DNA of 64,000 nucleotides from Lachnospiraceae bacterium (GTDB taxonomy: Bacteria > Bacillota > Clostridia > Lachnospirales > Lachnospiraceae), in contig JAFUFI010000031.1 of the NCBI GenBank assembly GCA_017469945.1, positions 17,930-81,929 of the forward strand, written 5' to 3'. The notes under the pieces are model-generated. The model was not told the DNA's origin and ran no database searches. It saw nothing but the letters and a program-made list of their open reading frames with translations. Each line of letters begins with the position of its first letter. Within the stretch, counting starts at the first letter, position 1. Positions 42,636-50,462 of the stretch are shown here, piece after piece. The position numbers were made by a program, and so were the translations under genes.

Positions 42636-43637
42636 TTGAATAATATCATTATTGGAAATGAAACAAAAGAAGAGAAAATAGGCAGAATTTCGGAAGTAAA
42701 CAAAAACAGCTTTAAGATTTTGTTCGAGGGAAAAGAGATACCGGCAAAACTAAAAGGAAATTTTTATGAAAAAGATGCTGAAAAACTTCCGGTTGTTGGC
42801 GACTATGTGAGATTTTTGTATAATGAACAGGGGGATTCTTTGATCCTCTCAGTCTGTGAGAGACATAGTTTTTTGCAAAGGCCTGATCAGGCCAAGACCG
42901 GGGTAATGCAATATATGGCATCCAATGTGGATTACCTTTTTATTGTCACATCCCTGAACGAAGACTACAACTATAATCGTATTGCGAGATATGTAAGCAT
43001 TGCCATTAAGGGCGGAGCAGATCCTGTTGTGATCCTTACAAAATCCGATCTTTGCAGTAATCCCGGAAGGTATGTGCGTGAAGTTGAGCAGATTTCAGAT
43101 AAAGTGAGTGTTCATGTGATCTCTGCACTCTATGATATCGGCCTTGATGAACTGAAAAAATATATGACACCGGGAACGACCATATGTCTTATGGGCTCAT
43201 CAGGTGCGGGAAAATCAACGCTGATCAATTCAATTACCGGCGAAGAGACAATGAAGACATCCGGGATCAGAGAAGATGATGACAAAGGAAGGCACACTAC
43301 CACATACAGGAAGCTGATCGAGCTTCCCGGCGGTGTCACTATCATTGATACTCCCGGTATGCGTGAAGTCGGCATGGCAGATGTACAGGATGGGATCGAT
43401 GAAACCTTTTCGGATATTGTGGAACTTATGAGCAGATGCCGGTTCAGTAATTGCAGGCACGATACGGAGCCGGGGTGTGCGATAAAGGCGGCTATTGAAA
43501 GCGGAGAATTATCTGCAAAGAGATATGAACTTTATATAAATCTTGGCAGGGAGAATACCAACAACTATGCCAAGAAAAAAGAGATATCCAAGTGGCATAA
43601 AGCATATAAAAAGATGAATAAGAGGAATCTTGAATGA
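42636..43637 (+). CDS. rsgA: Ribosome small-subunit-dependent GTPase A (RsgA)
   Basis: A 333-residue circularly permuted GTPase that works on 30S subunit maturation. It starts at TTG 42636 with AAGGAGA 8 bases upstream. An N-terminal OB fold (about 10-90) is followed by the permuted G motifs: the G4-like TKSDLC, then G1 GSSGAGKSTLIN (about 189-200), G2/G3 TTTYRK and DTPGMREVGM. The C-terminal zinc-binding Cys/His set is CRFSNCRHDTEPGC. All are intact. This copy sits alone among accessory genes and behind an apparent attenuator; it may be an extra copy beside a chromosomal housekeeping rsgA. Confidence 0.94.
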   Translation: MNNIIIGNETKEEKIGRISEVNKNSFKILFEGKEIPAKLKGNFYEKDAEKLPVVGDYVRFLYNEQGDSLILSVCERHSFLQRPDQAKTGVMQYMASNVDYLFIVTSLNEDYNYNRIARYVSIAIKGGADPVVILTKSDLCSNPGRYVREVEQISDKVSVHVISALYDIGLDELKKYMTPGTTICLMGSSGAGKSTLINSITGEETMKTSGIREDDDKGRHTTTYRKLIELPGGVTIIDTPGMREVGMADVQDGIDETFSDIVELMSRCRFSNCRHDTEPGCAIKAAIESGELSAKRYELYINLGRENTNNYAKKKEISKWHKAYKKMNKRNLE

Positions 43638-43669
43638 ACTATTGAAAACTCCTATACGGAATTTATGAA

Positions 43670-43715
43670 GATTCAATTGATGCAGAGGATTATTATAGGA
43701 TAAAGGATAACAAAT
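43670..43715 (+). repeat. Short dispersed repeat, copy 3
   Basis: From GATTCAATTGATGCAGAGGA to GGATAACAAAT, this resembles the repeat at 41634-41693 but lacks about 14 central bases. It lies directly before the GNAT gene start and contributes its ribosome-site-like AAAGGA. Confidence 0.6.
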
Positions 43716-44634
43716 GAAAGAATTGAGAACAAAGCAATTTCAAATACTGACAGATATCAATCTCGTATGGGATTTCCTGACGGATATCTATGATCGTGAA
43801 AATGGTAGCGGAGTCGCTGCACCTTTCTTTGAACATGCGATCATGGCATCATGGATGGACAATTCGTATTCTTATCTGAACCGATTCTGGTTTGATGGAA
43901 ATCTGGTCGTGGCGTTTGTTTTCTACGAAGCTCCTACGACTGATATATACTTCAGTGTGCGTAAAGGATATGAATATCTTGCGGATGAACTGATAGGCTA
44001 TGCCATGACTACCATGCCGAATTGGGATGATGCTCAGCAGTTAGTTCTGTTTAATGGTCAGGAATATCTTATGGAAGCCGCAAAGAAGCGTGGATTTAAT
44101 AAAGTATTTGAATATGAGGACAGGTTCTTTGATTTCAAAAACGAGCTGAATTACGAATTGCCGGAGGGGTACCACTTTGTTGAACCTGAAGACATAGATC
44201 CCGTAAAGATCGGAAAACTATGTTGGTACGGGTTTGATCATGGGGATAAAGGAGAGTTTGTAAACTGGGACAAACAGGATACATCCTTTGACTGGACTCC
44301 GGAAAAATCCTATAAAGATTGTCTTGGCGACATCATGGCACCACTCCCGCATGCAACACATGAATATGATGTTATCATAGCCGATGAGCAGGACGAATAT
44401 GTCTGCTTTTCAGGAATGTGGTGGGTGCCGGAGAACCATCTGGCATATATGGAACCTCTCTGTACTGCACCTGAACATAGGAGAAAAGGCCTTGCTGCGG
44501 CGGCATTAACCGTCCATTACCGCAGGATGAAAGCGCTTGGGGCGACACATATGACAGGCGGAGGTGATCCTTTCTATGAGAAAATCGGATATGGAAAGGG
44601 ATTGCACTGGAGCTTTTGGAAAAGGGAAAAGTGA
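43714..44634 (+). CDS. GNAT family acetyltransferase, large form
   Basis: A 306-residue protein. The C-terminal half (about 150-306) is a GNAT domain with the acetyl-CoA loop CTAPEHRRKGLAAAALTVHYR (seen as EHRRKGLAAAAL, about 250-261) and the closing GDPFYEKIGY. The N-terminal 145 residues resemble a second, diverged GNAT-like half. The substrate is unknown. It has a weak ribosome site and stands alone between rsgA and a phosphoesterase. Confidence 0.8.
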   Translation: MKELRTKQFQILTDINLVWDFLTDIYDRENGSGVAAPFFEHAIMASWMDNSYSYLNRFWFDGNLVVAFVFYEAPTTDIYFSVRKGYEYLADELIGYAMTTMPNWDDAQQLVLFNGQEYLMEAAKKRGFNKVFEYEDRFFDFKNELNYELPEGYHFVEPEDIDPVKIGKLCWYGFDHGDKGEFVNWDKQDTSFDWTPEKSYKDCLGDIMAPLPHATHEYDVIIADEQDEYVCFSGMWWVPENHLAYMEPLCTAPEHRRKGLAAAALTVHYRRMKALGATHMTGGGDPFYEKIGYGKGLHWSFWKREK

Positions 44635-44653
44635 AGGGATTAGTTGTGTTTAG

Positions 44654-45508
44654 ATGAAAATAGCCGTATTATCTGATATTCATGGAAATTATATAGCACT
44701 TAAAAAATGTATAATAGACGCAAAAGAACACAATGTAGACAGATATGTTTTTCTTGGAGATTATCTCGGTGAGTTCCCGTATCCACATAGAACGCTGGAT
44801 ATATTGTATAAACTGATGGAAGAAGAGAATTGTCTTTTTTTAAAAGGAAATAAAGAGGATTATTGGATTAATCGAAGAAAAAATATTAATTGTGATTGGA
44901 AAGATGGAAATCATAGTATAGCATCTATGATTTATAATTATGATAATTTGAAAGAGAGCGATTTTGATTTTTTTGAGAGTCTCCTGATAGCAAAGCGTTT
45001 TGAAATTGATGGATATCCTCCAATTTTATTTTGCCATGGGTCTCCGGATAATAATAGTGTCAAACTTTTGCCAAATGATGAAAAGACAAGGAATAACTTA
45101 GATTGCGTTAAGGAAGATATAATTGTTTGCGGACATACACATATTGAACGAGAGTTTTTGGTAGAAAACAAAAGAATAATTAATGTGGGCGCTGTTGGTG
45201 TTCCGTTGGTAGAAGGCGGTCATAAAGCACAGTATATGATTTTGGAATCATATACTAATGAATGGAAAATAGAGTTTTGCAGTGTCAAATATGACATTTC
45301 ACAGGTGGTTAAAGAACTTCATGAATCTGGGCTGTTTGATATGACGCCATATTGGTGTAGAATCACTGTTCATTTGCTAAAAACTGGAAAAATTTCACAT
45401 GGGTCAGTTTTAGGAGAGGTTATGAAAGCAAACGATTATAAAGACCCTTGGTATGCGATTCCGGAAGAGTATTGGGATGAGACGCTTAAAAAAATGGGGA
45501 TTGAATAG
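44654..45508 (+). CDS. Calcineurin-like metallophosphoesterase
   Basis: A 284-residue intact metallophosphoesterase. Metal-binding blocks in order are LSDIHGNYIAL (about 6-16), FLGDYLGEFPYP, LKGNKEDY, FCHGSPDNNS and CGHTHIERE. The fold is of the Asp-x-His...Gly-Asp...Gly-Asn type. The Asn-His-Asp block is altered (GNKED). Substrate could be a cyclic dinucleotide, a 2',3'-cyclic nucleotide or a small phosphodiester. It is an isolated gene, AT-richer than its neighbours. Confidence 0.85.
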   Translation: MKIAVLSDIHGNYIALKKCIIDAKEHNVDRYVFLGDYLGEFPYPHRTLDILYKLMEEENCLFLKGNKEDYWINRRKNINCDWKDGNHSIASMIYNYDNLKESDFDFFESLLIAKRFEIDGYPPILFCHGSPDNNSVKLLPNDEKTRNNLDCVKEDIIVCGHTHIEREFLVENKRIINVGAVGVPLVEGGHKAQYMILESYTNEWKIEFCSVKYDISQVVKELHESGLFDMTPYWCRITVHLLKTGKISHGSVLGEVMKANDYKDPWYAIPEEYWDETLKKMGIE

Positions 45509-45556
45509 CTGAAATGAAGGGAAAGAAATGCTCGGAGAAGAAATCGGGGTAAGCTT

Positions 45557-46657
45557 ATGGATAAGGATTGGTCAGAAAAGAATAAGGAAATACAGAGGCT
45601 TCTGTCAAAAGAATCCACCTTCAGTGAAGCTATCGAAAAACTGCTCGAATTCCGGAATGAACTGTTCCAGCAGATCACATGGATCATAGAAGGGTATCCC
45701 GAGAAGGCTTTTTATCAAATGCCTTTTGCAGGTGCAAAGGGATATCACAGCAAAACGCTTGCTTATTCCATCTGGCATATTTTCAGGATTGAGGATATCG
45801 TGGCACATGAGATGATAGCAGGGGATGAACAGATTCTGTTTAGGGATGATCATCTGAGCGCGATTGCTTCCCCAATTATTACGACCGGTAATGAACTTGA
45901 GGGGGAAGAAATCGCCCGGTTCTCGAGAAAGCTGAATGTGCAGGAGCTCTACCTCTATGCGAAAGCCGTAAAAGAATCAAGTGACCGGATCTTATCGCAA
46001 TTGCAGTACAAAGAACTGAAACGAAAGTTTACGGAAGAAACGAAACAGAAATTAGTGGAAAGTAAATGTGTCAGCGATGACGAAAACGCATTCTGGCTGA
46101 TAGATTACTGGTGCGGAAAGGACATAAAAGGCCTTATTCAGATGCCGTTTTCACGACACTGGATCATGCATATCGAAGCGATGCAGCGGATAAAGAACAG
46201 GCTTTGCAAAATCGCGAGAAAGGGAGTGGATCCCGTCGCCATCTGCGGTTTATCCTGCAATCATTGCTTCCTTGGAGAGTGGTGCGGGGGCTGCAGAACA
46301 GAGTATAATGTATGCTCTTTTGCCACATGTTCCGAGGGCAGGGTATGCCCCAATGTAAAGTGCTGCAATGAAAAGAATATAGACGGATGTTACGAATGCA
46401 GTGAGCTTGAAAACTGTGATAAAGGCTTCTTCGTGCAGACAAATGACGGAGCCGGTGCGGCAAGGGCACAGTGTCTGTACATCCGCAAGCATGGAAAGAA
46501 GGAATTTCTGAAGGTTCAGACCAGGATGCATGAAAAATATGATTTTCAGAAGGTGCAGGAAATCCTTGGACAGGACTATGAAGAAGCACTTCGGTTTTTG
46601 GAGGGAAACGGTCAATCCGTGTATTCGAAAACGGAGAAGTATTCAGGAGATGTGTGA
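45557..46657 (+). CDS. DinB-like domain fused to Cys-rich DUF3795
   Basis: A 366-residue fusion. The N-terminal 215 residues resemble a DinB/DfsB-type four-helix fold with His residues in HSKTLAYSIWHIFRIEDIVAHEM and FSRHWIMHIEAM (metal-binding in such proteins). The C-terminal part (about 225-330) is a DUF3795 zinc-binding domain with many Cys: CGLSCNHCFLGEWCGGCR, VCSFATCSEGRVCPNVKCC and CYECSELENC. DUF3795 is usually a separate small protein. Neither function is established. The frame is uninterrupted, so the fusion is real at the sequence level. Confidence 0.75.
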   Translation: MDKDWSEKNKEIQRLLSKESTFSEAIEKLLEFRNELFQQITWIIEGYPEKAFYQMPFAGAKGYHSKTLAYSIWHIFRIEDIVAHEMIAGDEQILFRDDHLSAIASPIITTGNELEGEEIARFSRKLNVQELYLYAKAVKESSDRILSQLQYKELKRKFTEETKQKLVESKCVSDDENAFWLIDYWCGKDIKGLIQMPFSRHWIMHIEAMQRIKNRLCKIARKGVDPVAICGLSCNHCFLGEWCGGCRTEYNVCSFATCSEGRVCPNVKCCNEKNIDGCYECSELENCDKGFFVQTNDGAGAARAQCLYIRKHGKKEFLKVQTRMHEKYDFQKVQEILGQDYEEALRFLEGNGQSVYSKTEKYSGDV

Positions 46658-46706
46658 TCTATGAGTTTACAGTTATTAAAGAATCAGAAAAGGCGGAAAC
46701 AGATAA

Positions 46707-47291
46707 ATGAGTAACGATATTGAGATAATTGCTTTACCAAAGGACAAGTGGAAAGGCACCCCCATTCCGCTTGTTACCAGGAGCGACAGTTATTATGATT
46801 TTGAAATAGCACCTCTTGACCTGAATGGATGTACGATTAAGATAGCAAGGAAACCATCCGAACAGGAAATAGTGCATACACCCGAGGAATATGATTTTCC
46901 GGATTCTCTGTATCAGGATCATTGGGAAAAAGCAGAAGGCTACGGAGTTGTAAGCGATGCAGGTGAGCTGCTTGCCTGTATCGAGGTTTGTCCCGAGGAA
47001 TGGTCTAACAGACTGATGGTAACAGAACTGTGGGTATGCGATGAACTGCAGGGGAAGGGCATTGGTAAAAGACTTATGGATAAGGCTAAAGAAATTGCCG
47101 TAAAACAGAATCGTCGTGCGCTCATTCTGGAAACTCAGTCATGCAACACAAATGCCATCGGGTTTTACCTTCACCAGGGATTTGAATTGATCGGATTTGA
47201 CACATGCTGTTACACAAATAATGACATAGGACGGAGGGAAGTCCGGATCAATCTTGGATTCTTTTTTCACAGGGAAGGACGAAGAAATTGA
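46707..47291 (+). CDS. GNAT family acetyltransferase
   Basis: A 194-residue GNAT protein. The acetyl-CoA site reads ELQGKGIGKRLMDKA (about 113-127) and the closing strand NTNAIGFYLHQGFELIG (about 149-165). The N-terminal 60 residues are poorly conserved. The substrate is unknown. Its stop overlaps the next gene by 4 bases (TTGA), so the two are translationally coupled. Confidence 0.85.
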   Translation: MSNDIEIIALPKDKWKGTPIPLVTRSDSYYDFEIAPLDLNGCTIKIARKPSEQEIVHTPEEYDFPDSLYQDHWEKAEGYGVVSDAGELLACIEVCPEEWSNRLMVTELWVCDELQGKGIGKRLMDKAKEIAVKQNRRALILETQSCNTNAIGFYLHQGFELIGFDTCCYTNNDIGRREVRINLGFFFHREGRRN

Positions 47292-48778
47292 AGGAACACA
47301 TATTACACCCGATTCCGCCATTTTATGACAAGGAATCAAAAATACTTATTCTTGGAAGCTTTCCGTCTGTGAAATCACGAGAGCAAATGTTCTTCTATGG
47401 ACATCCTCAGAACCGTTTTTGGAAAGTGATCGCGTCGGTATTTTGTGATAAGGAACCTGATACTGTTTCCGAAAAGAAGGCTTTTTTGAGAGTACATCAT
47501 ATTGCTTTGTGGGATGTGATCGGTTCATGTGATATTGAAGGATCGTCCGATTCAAGCATTGATAACGTAATAGTCAATGACATTTCGAAGATCCTGAAAG
47601 TGGCTGATATTCATGGCATTTTTGTCAACGGAAAAACAGCGGAAAAATATTATAAAAGATATATCGAACAGGAACTTGGAATTAAAGCAGATTGTCTTCC
47701 TTCCACCAGCCCGGCTAATGCTGCATGGAGTGTGGAAAAGCTGATTCTTAATTGGGGCAAAACTATAGGGAGTATCTTTGGAACAGAAGAATTAATCACA
47801 GAATTGTTTGAAACAAAAAAATTAGGAAGGATTAAATTACCAATCACTCCTGTTTCCGGCGGCTTCATGCACAGAATGTATAAGGTTGAAGCAGCCGGGA
47901 AAATGTATGCCGTGAAGCATTTAAACCCGGCTATAATGGAGCGGCCGGAAGCCCTTAAGAATTATAAAAGGGCAGAAGAACTCGAGCAGATTCTTGAGGA
48001 TGCGGATCTTCCGGTAATAACCGCAATGACGGTATATGGTTCAAAAATGCAAAAGATCTGCGGGGAGTATTTTTATATATTTAGGTGGCAGGAAGGCAGT
48101 ATTACCGATTGGAGCAGCATTTCGCCCGCACAGTGCAGCATGGCAGGAGAGATTCAGGGCAGGATTCATTCCATAGAGAATAAAAAGGCAGAAACAACAT
48201 CTGAACTAAGTCAGATTGACTGGGATGAGTACATAAAAGAAGCTACAGCGATGAAAAGTGAGATTACTTCCTGCCTTGAAGAAAACAGGGATCTTCTTTA
48301 TGAAGTTCAGGAAGAATTAAACAAAGCAAGAAAGAATCTTCCCGATATCGTGACCATCATCGATGAAGATATGGATCCTAAGAATGTTATGTGGAATAAA
48401 GGGAAACCATTTGTGATCGATCTTGAGTGTCTCGATTACGGGAATCCCGTTTCAAGCGCTCTTCAGTTATCCCTTCAGTGGGCGGGCATCACGATGTGTG
48501 ATATCGATCTTAATAAGGTGAAAGCATTTTTTAAAGGATATCTCGCTGTGTATGATAACGGTTTTAAAGATTATGATAAGGTCTTTGGATTGGCGTATAC
48601 ATGGATAGAGTGGCTGGAGTATAACATTACACGCGCTCTGGGAAAAAGCCGGGATGAGGATGATCGTCAGTTAGGCATAGCGGAAGTGATGAACACGCTT
48701 TCCAGGATCAGGTATATACATGATAAGGAAAGTAATATCAGGCAGGCTCTTCACATGATTTTAACGGAACGATATTAA
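47288..48778 (+). CDS. DNA-deoxyinosine-type glycosylase fused to an aminoglycoside-phosphotransferase-like kinase
   Basis: A 496-residue fusion. Residues about 1-165 match the Mug/hypoxanthine DNA glycosylase family (ILILGSFPSVKSREQMFFYGHPQNRFWKV, seen as LGSFPSVKSR and YGHPQNRFW, and LPSTSPANAAW). Residues about 180-490 match aminoglycoside-phosphotransferase-like kinases: PVSGGFMHRMYKV, AVKHLNPA (lysine), then TIIDEDMDPKNVMWNKGKPFVIDLE, in which Asp and Asn of the catalytic loop remain but the usual leading His is replaced. The start is TTG, with GGAAGGACG upstream. The kinase substrate is unknown. Two normally separate enzymes share one chain. Confidence 0.8.
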   Translation: MKEHILHPIPPFYDKESKILILGSFPSVKSREQMFFYGHPQNRFWKVIASVFCDKEPDTVSEKKAFLRVHHIALWDVIGSCDIEGSSDSSIDNVIVNDISKILKVADIHGIFVNGKTAEKYYKRYIEQELGIKADCLPSTSPANAAWSVEKLILNWGKTIGSIFGTEELITELFETKKLGRIKLPITPVSGGFMHRMYKVEAAGKMYAVKHLNPAIMERPEALKNYKRAEELEQILEDADLPVITAMTVYGSKMQKICGEYFYIFRWQEGSITDWSSISPAQCSMAGEIQGRIHSIENKKAETTSELSQIDWDEYIKEATAMKSEITSCLEENRDLLYEVQEELNKARKNLPDIVTIIDEDMDPKNVMWNKGKPFVIDLECLDYGNPVSSALQLSLQWAGITMCDIDLNKVKAFFKGYLAVYDNGFKDYDKVFGLAYTWIEWLEYNITRALGKSRDEDDRQLGIAEVMNTLSRIRYIHDKESNIRQALHMILTERY

Positions 48779-48790
48779 TGTTTTTGCCCA

Positions 48791-48823
48791 CGCATTGCGA
48801 ACAAACATTGATTGTGGTATACT
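48791..48823 (+). promoter_or_regulatory. Promoter and operator sites of the HTH-nuclease gene
   Basis: The boxes TTGCGA (48795-48800) and TATACT (48818-48823) have a 17-base spacer. The 9-base palindrome CGCATTGCG (48791-48799) covers the -35, and its match CGCAATGCG (48837-48845) ends in the ribosome site (GAGG, 48845-48848). Two such sites bracketing a promoter are typical of an autorepressed gene. Confidence 0.75.
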
Positions 48824-48855
48824 TTAACCATAAGCACGCAATGCGAGGTAACGAT

Positions 48856-49581
48856 ATGGATATAGCAAAATCTATAAAAGAGCTGAGAGAAAGTACAGGG
48901 ATGTCACGCAAGGAGTTTTCAGAGCATACGGGCATCCCTGTTCGTACATTGGAAGACTGGGAAGCGGGGCGGAGGACTCCACCGGAATATATCCCGAGAT
49001 TATTGGCATATCAGATAAAATTTGAGGGGATATTCGTTGCAAAAAAGGAAGTAAAAGAAAAGCGAAATGTATCGGTAATACAAGATGCGGACGGTAATAA
49101 GATTGTTGTAATAAATGATGTAGTTTTTAAGGGAAAACGTTCCATTGCATGGGAGGACGTTGAAAAATATCTGAAACGTTATGTGGGAGATATTTATCCC
49201 ATAGCAGAGGATAATGAGATAATCTATATCGGGTCAGAACTTCCGAGTGAATATGCCGGTTCGGTTTACACCAAAAAGCTAAAAGGAGCAGATGCAAAAG
49301 CAAAAGCAAATGCTGCTCAGGCAATTCCGGAAATGATTGAGATTGCAACAAAAGGTGTTTTTGAAGAAAATCGCAAGGCTAAGCATGGGAGAGATGCAAA
49401 AAACGGGTGGTATCGTTATGATACAAGGTTTGCCCTGCCTGTATACGGAGATGATGGAAATATTGAGAGATACAACATCTTCCGGGGAAGGCTTTTAATC
49501 AGACATGCTTCAAGTGGAAAGAAATATCTATATGATATTTTGGAAATAAAAAAAGAAACAGGCAAGTCCTGTCAGACCTAA
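48856..49581 (+). CDS. Helix-turn-helix protein with C-terminal BECR/RelE-like toxin domain
   Basis: A 241-residue protein. I chose ATG 48856 because the promoter above ends just before it and GAGG lies 7 bases upstream; an ATG at 48778 lies upstream of the promoter. The N-terminal XRE-type HTH (about 1-60) reads IKELRESTGMSRKEFSEHTGI and VRTLEDWEAGRRTPP. A middle segment (about 60-150) has no clear family. The C-terminal 60 residues (WYRYDTRFALPVYGDDG, NIFRGRLLIRHASSGKKYLYDILEIKKE, seen in parts) resemble the nuclease-like tail of phage MuF/LPD3 and RelE-like toxins. A self-operator surrounds the promoter. It may be a one-protein toxin with its own regulator; activity is unproven. Confidence 0.6.
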   Translation: MDIAKSIKELRESTGMSRKEFSEHTGIPVRTLEDWEAGRRTPPEYIPRLLAYQIKFEGIFVAKKEVKEKRNVSVIQDADGNKIVVINDVVFKGKRSIAWEDVEKYLKRYVGDIYPIAEDNEIIYIGSELPSEYAGSVYTKKLKGADAKAKANAAQAIPEMIEIATKGVFEENRKAKHGRDAKNGWYRYDTRFALPVYGDDGNIERYNIFRGRLLIRHASSGKKYLYDILEIKKETGKSCQT

Positions 49582-49899
49582 GTCCTACCCGGTGAAAACC
49601 CGTTTCTTGATTAGAAAGATACCAAAAAAAACGGGATTTGTCAAATTACAGGATGAGAAATAGGGAAACTATAGAATTTCTTGGGTTATGGGAAGGCTTG
49701 CATAATCAGGATTTTAAACCCCTCGAATTCGAGGGGTTTAGAGGTGAGGCTGGATTACATGCATTTACAATGTCACCGTCCAAGAGATAGCCAAACTTAA
49801 TCAGCTTCTCGTGTTGGCAAACATGGAAAGCTATAATTCTACAACGCTGAAGCCGGTAATATTGGTATAGGGCAATAACAACTAATGTGAGGTTTTTGT
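49582..49899. other. Gene-free gap with a perfect palindrome
   Basis: No gene is recognised in this 318-base gap. It contains a hairpin-like pair CCCGTTT/AAACGGG (about 49603-49637) that may end the upstream gene, and a 26-base perfect palindrome at 49715-49740. The rest is unremarkable, with a possible diverged sequence remnant. Confidence 0.6.
49715..49740. repeat. 26-base perfect palindrome
   Basis: The sequence starts TAAACCCCTCGAATTC and is its own reverse complement over all 26 bases (13-base arms with no loop). As RNA it would form a stable hairpin if the tip opens. It is reminiscent of hairpin ends of IS200/IS605-type elements, but no transposase gene lies nearby. Confidence 0.7.
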
Positions 49900-50346
49900 A
49901 TGGTACGAGAAGTCGTAAAAGAGGATTTGGATTCATTGCTTGAACTGTATCTGTTTTTACATGAAGACAGTATTCCGGAGCATGATAAGCACTTAGAGGA
50001 AACATGGGAACAGATTCTTGAAGATCCTAATCATCATCTGATCGTGAATGATATTGATGGCCAGATCGTATCCTCCTGTGTATGCGTGATTATACCGAAT
50101 CTTACAAGGAGTGTACGGCCATATGCTTTTGTTGAAAATGTAGTAACGCATGCAGAACACAGAAGAAAAGGTTACGCAGGAGAGTGCCTGGCTTACGCAA
50201 AGCAGATCGCGGAGCAGGAGAATTGCTATAAAATGATGCTCCTTACCGGATCAAAGAAGCCGGAGACTCTGCATTTCTATGAAAAAGCAGGATATAACAG
50301 CAGTGACAAGACGGCTTTCATACAGTGGATAGGGAGGGATCAGTAA
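49900..50346 (+). CDS. GNAT family acetyltransferase
   Basis: A 148-residue compact GNAT protein: MVREVVKEDLDSLLELY start, acetyl-CoA loop HRRKGYAGECLAYA (about 90-103) and closing FYEKAGYNSSDKTAF. TGTGAGG lies upstream of the ATG. Substrate unknown. It is a single gene in the accessory stretch. Confidence 0.85.
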   Translation: MVREVVKEDLDSLLELYLFLHEDSIPEHDKHLEETWEQILEDPNHHLIVNDIDGQIVSSCVCVIIPNLTRSVRPYAFVENVVTHAEHRRKGYAGECLAYAKQIAEQENCYKMMLLTGSKKPETLHFYEKAGYNSSDKTAFIQWIGRDQ

Positions 50347-50462
50347 TCTATGGGATCAATACTACAGACGACACTAAATACAATATTTTTCTTGCTCACA
50401 TAAGCAACAGCAACTTCAAGGCCTATGACCTATGAAAATATCTGGTTTGGAGATTTATAAAA

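Noticed and set aside
46661..46714. A 17-codon frame starting MSLQLLKNQKRR between the DinB fusion and the GNAT gene
   Set aside because: No ribosome site and no similarity; likely chance or a leftover gene start.
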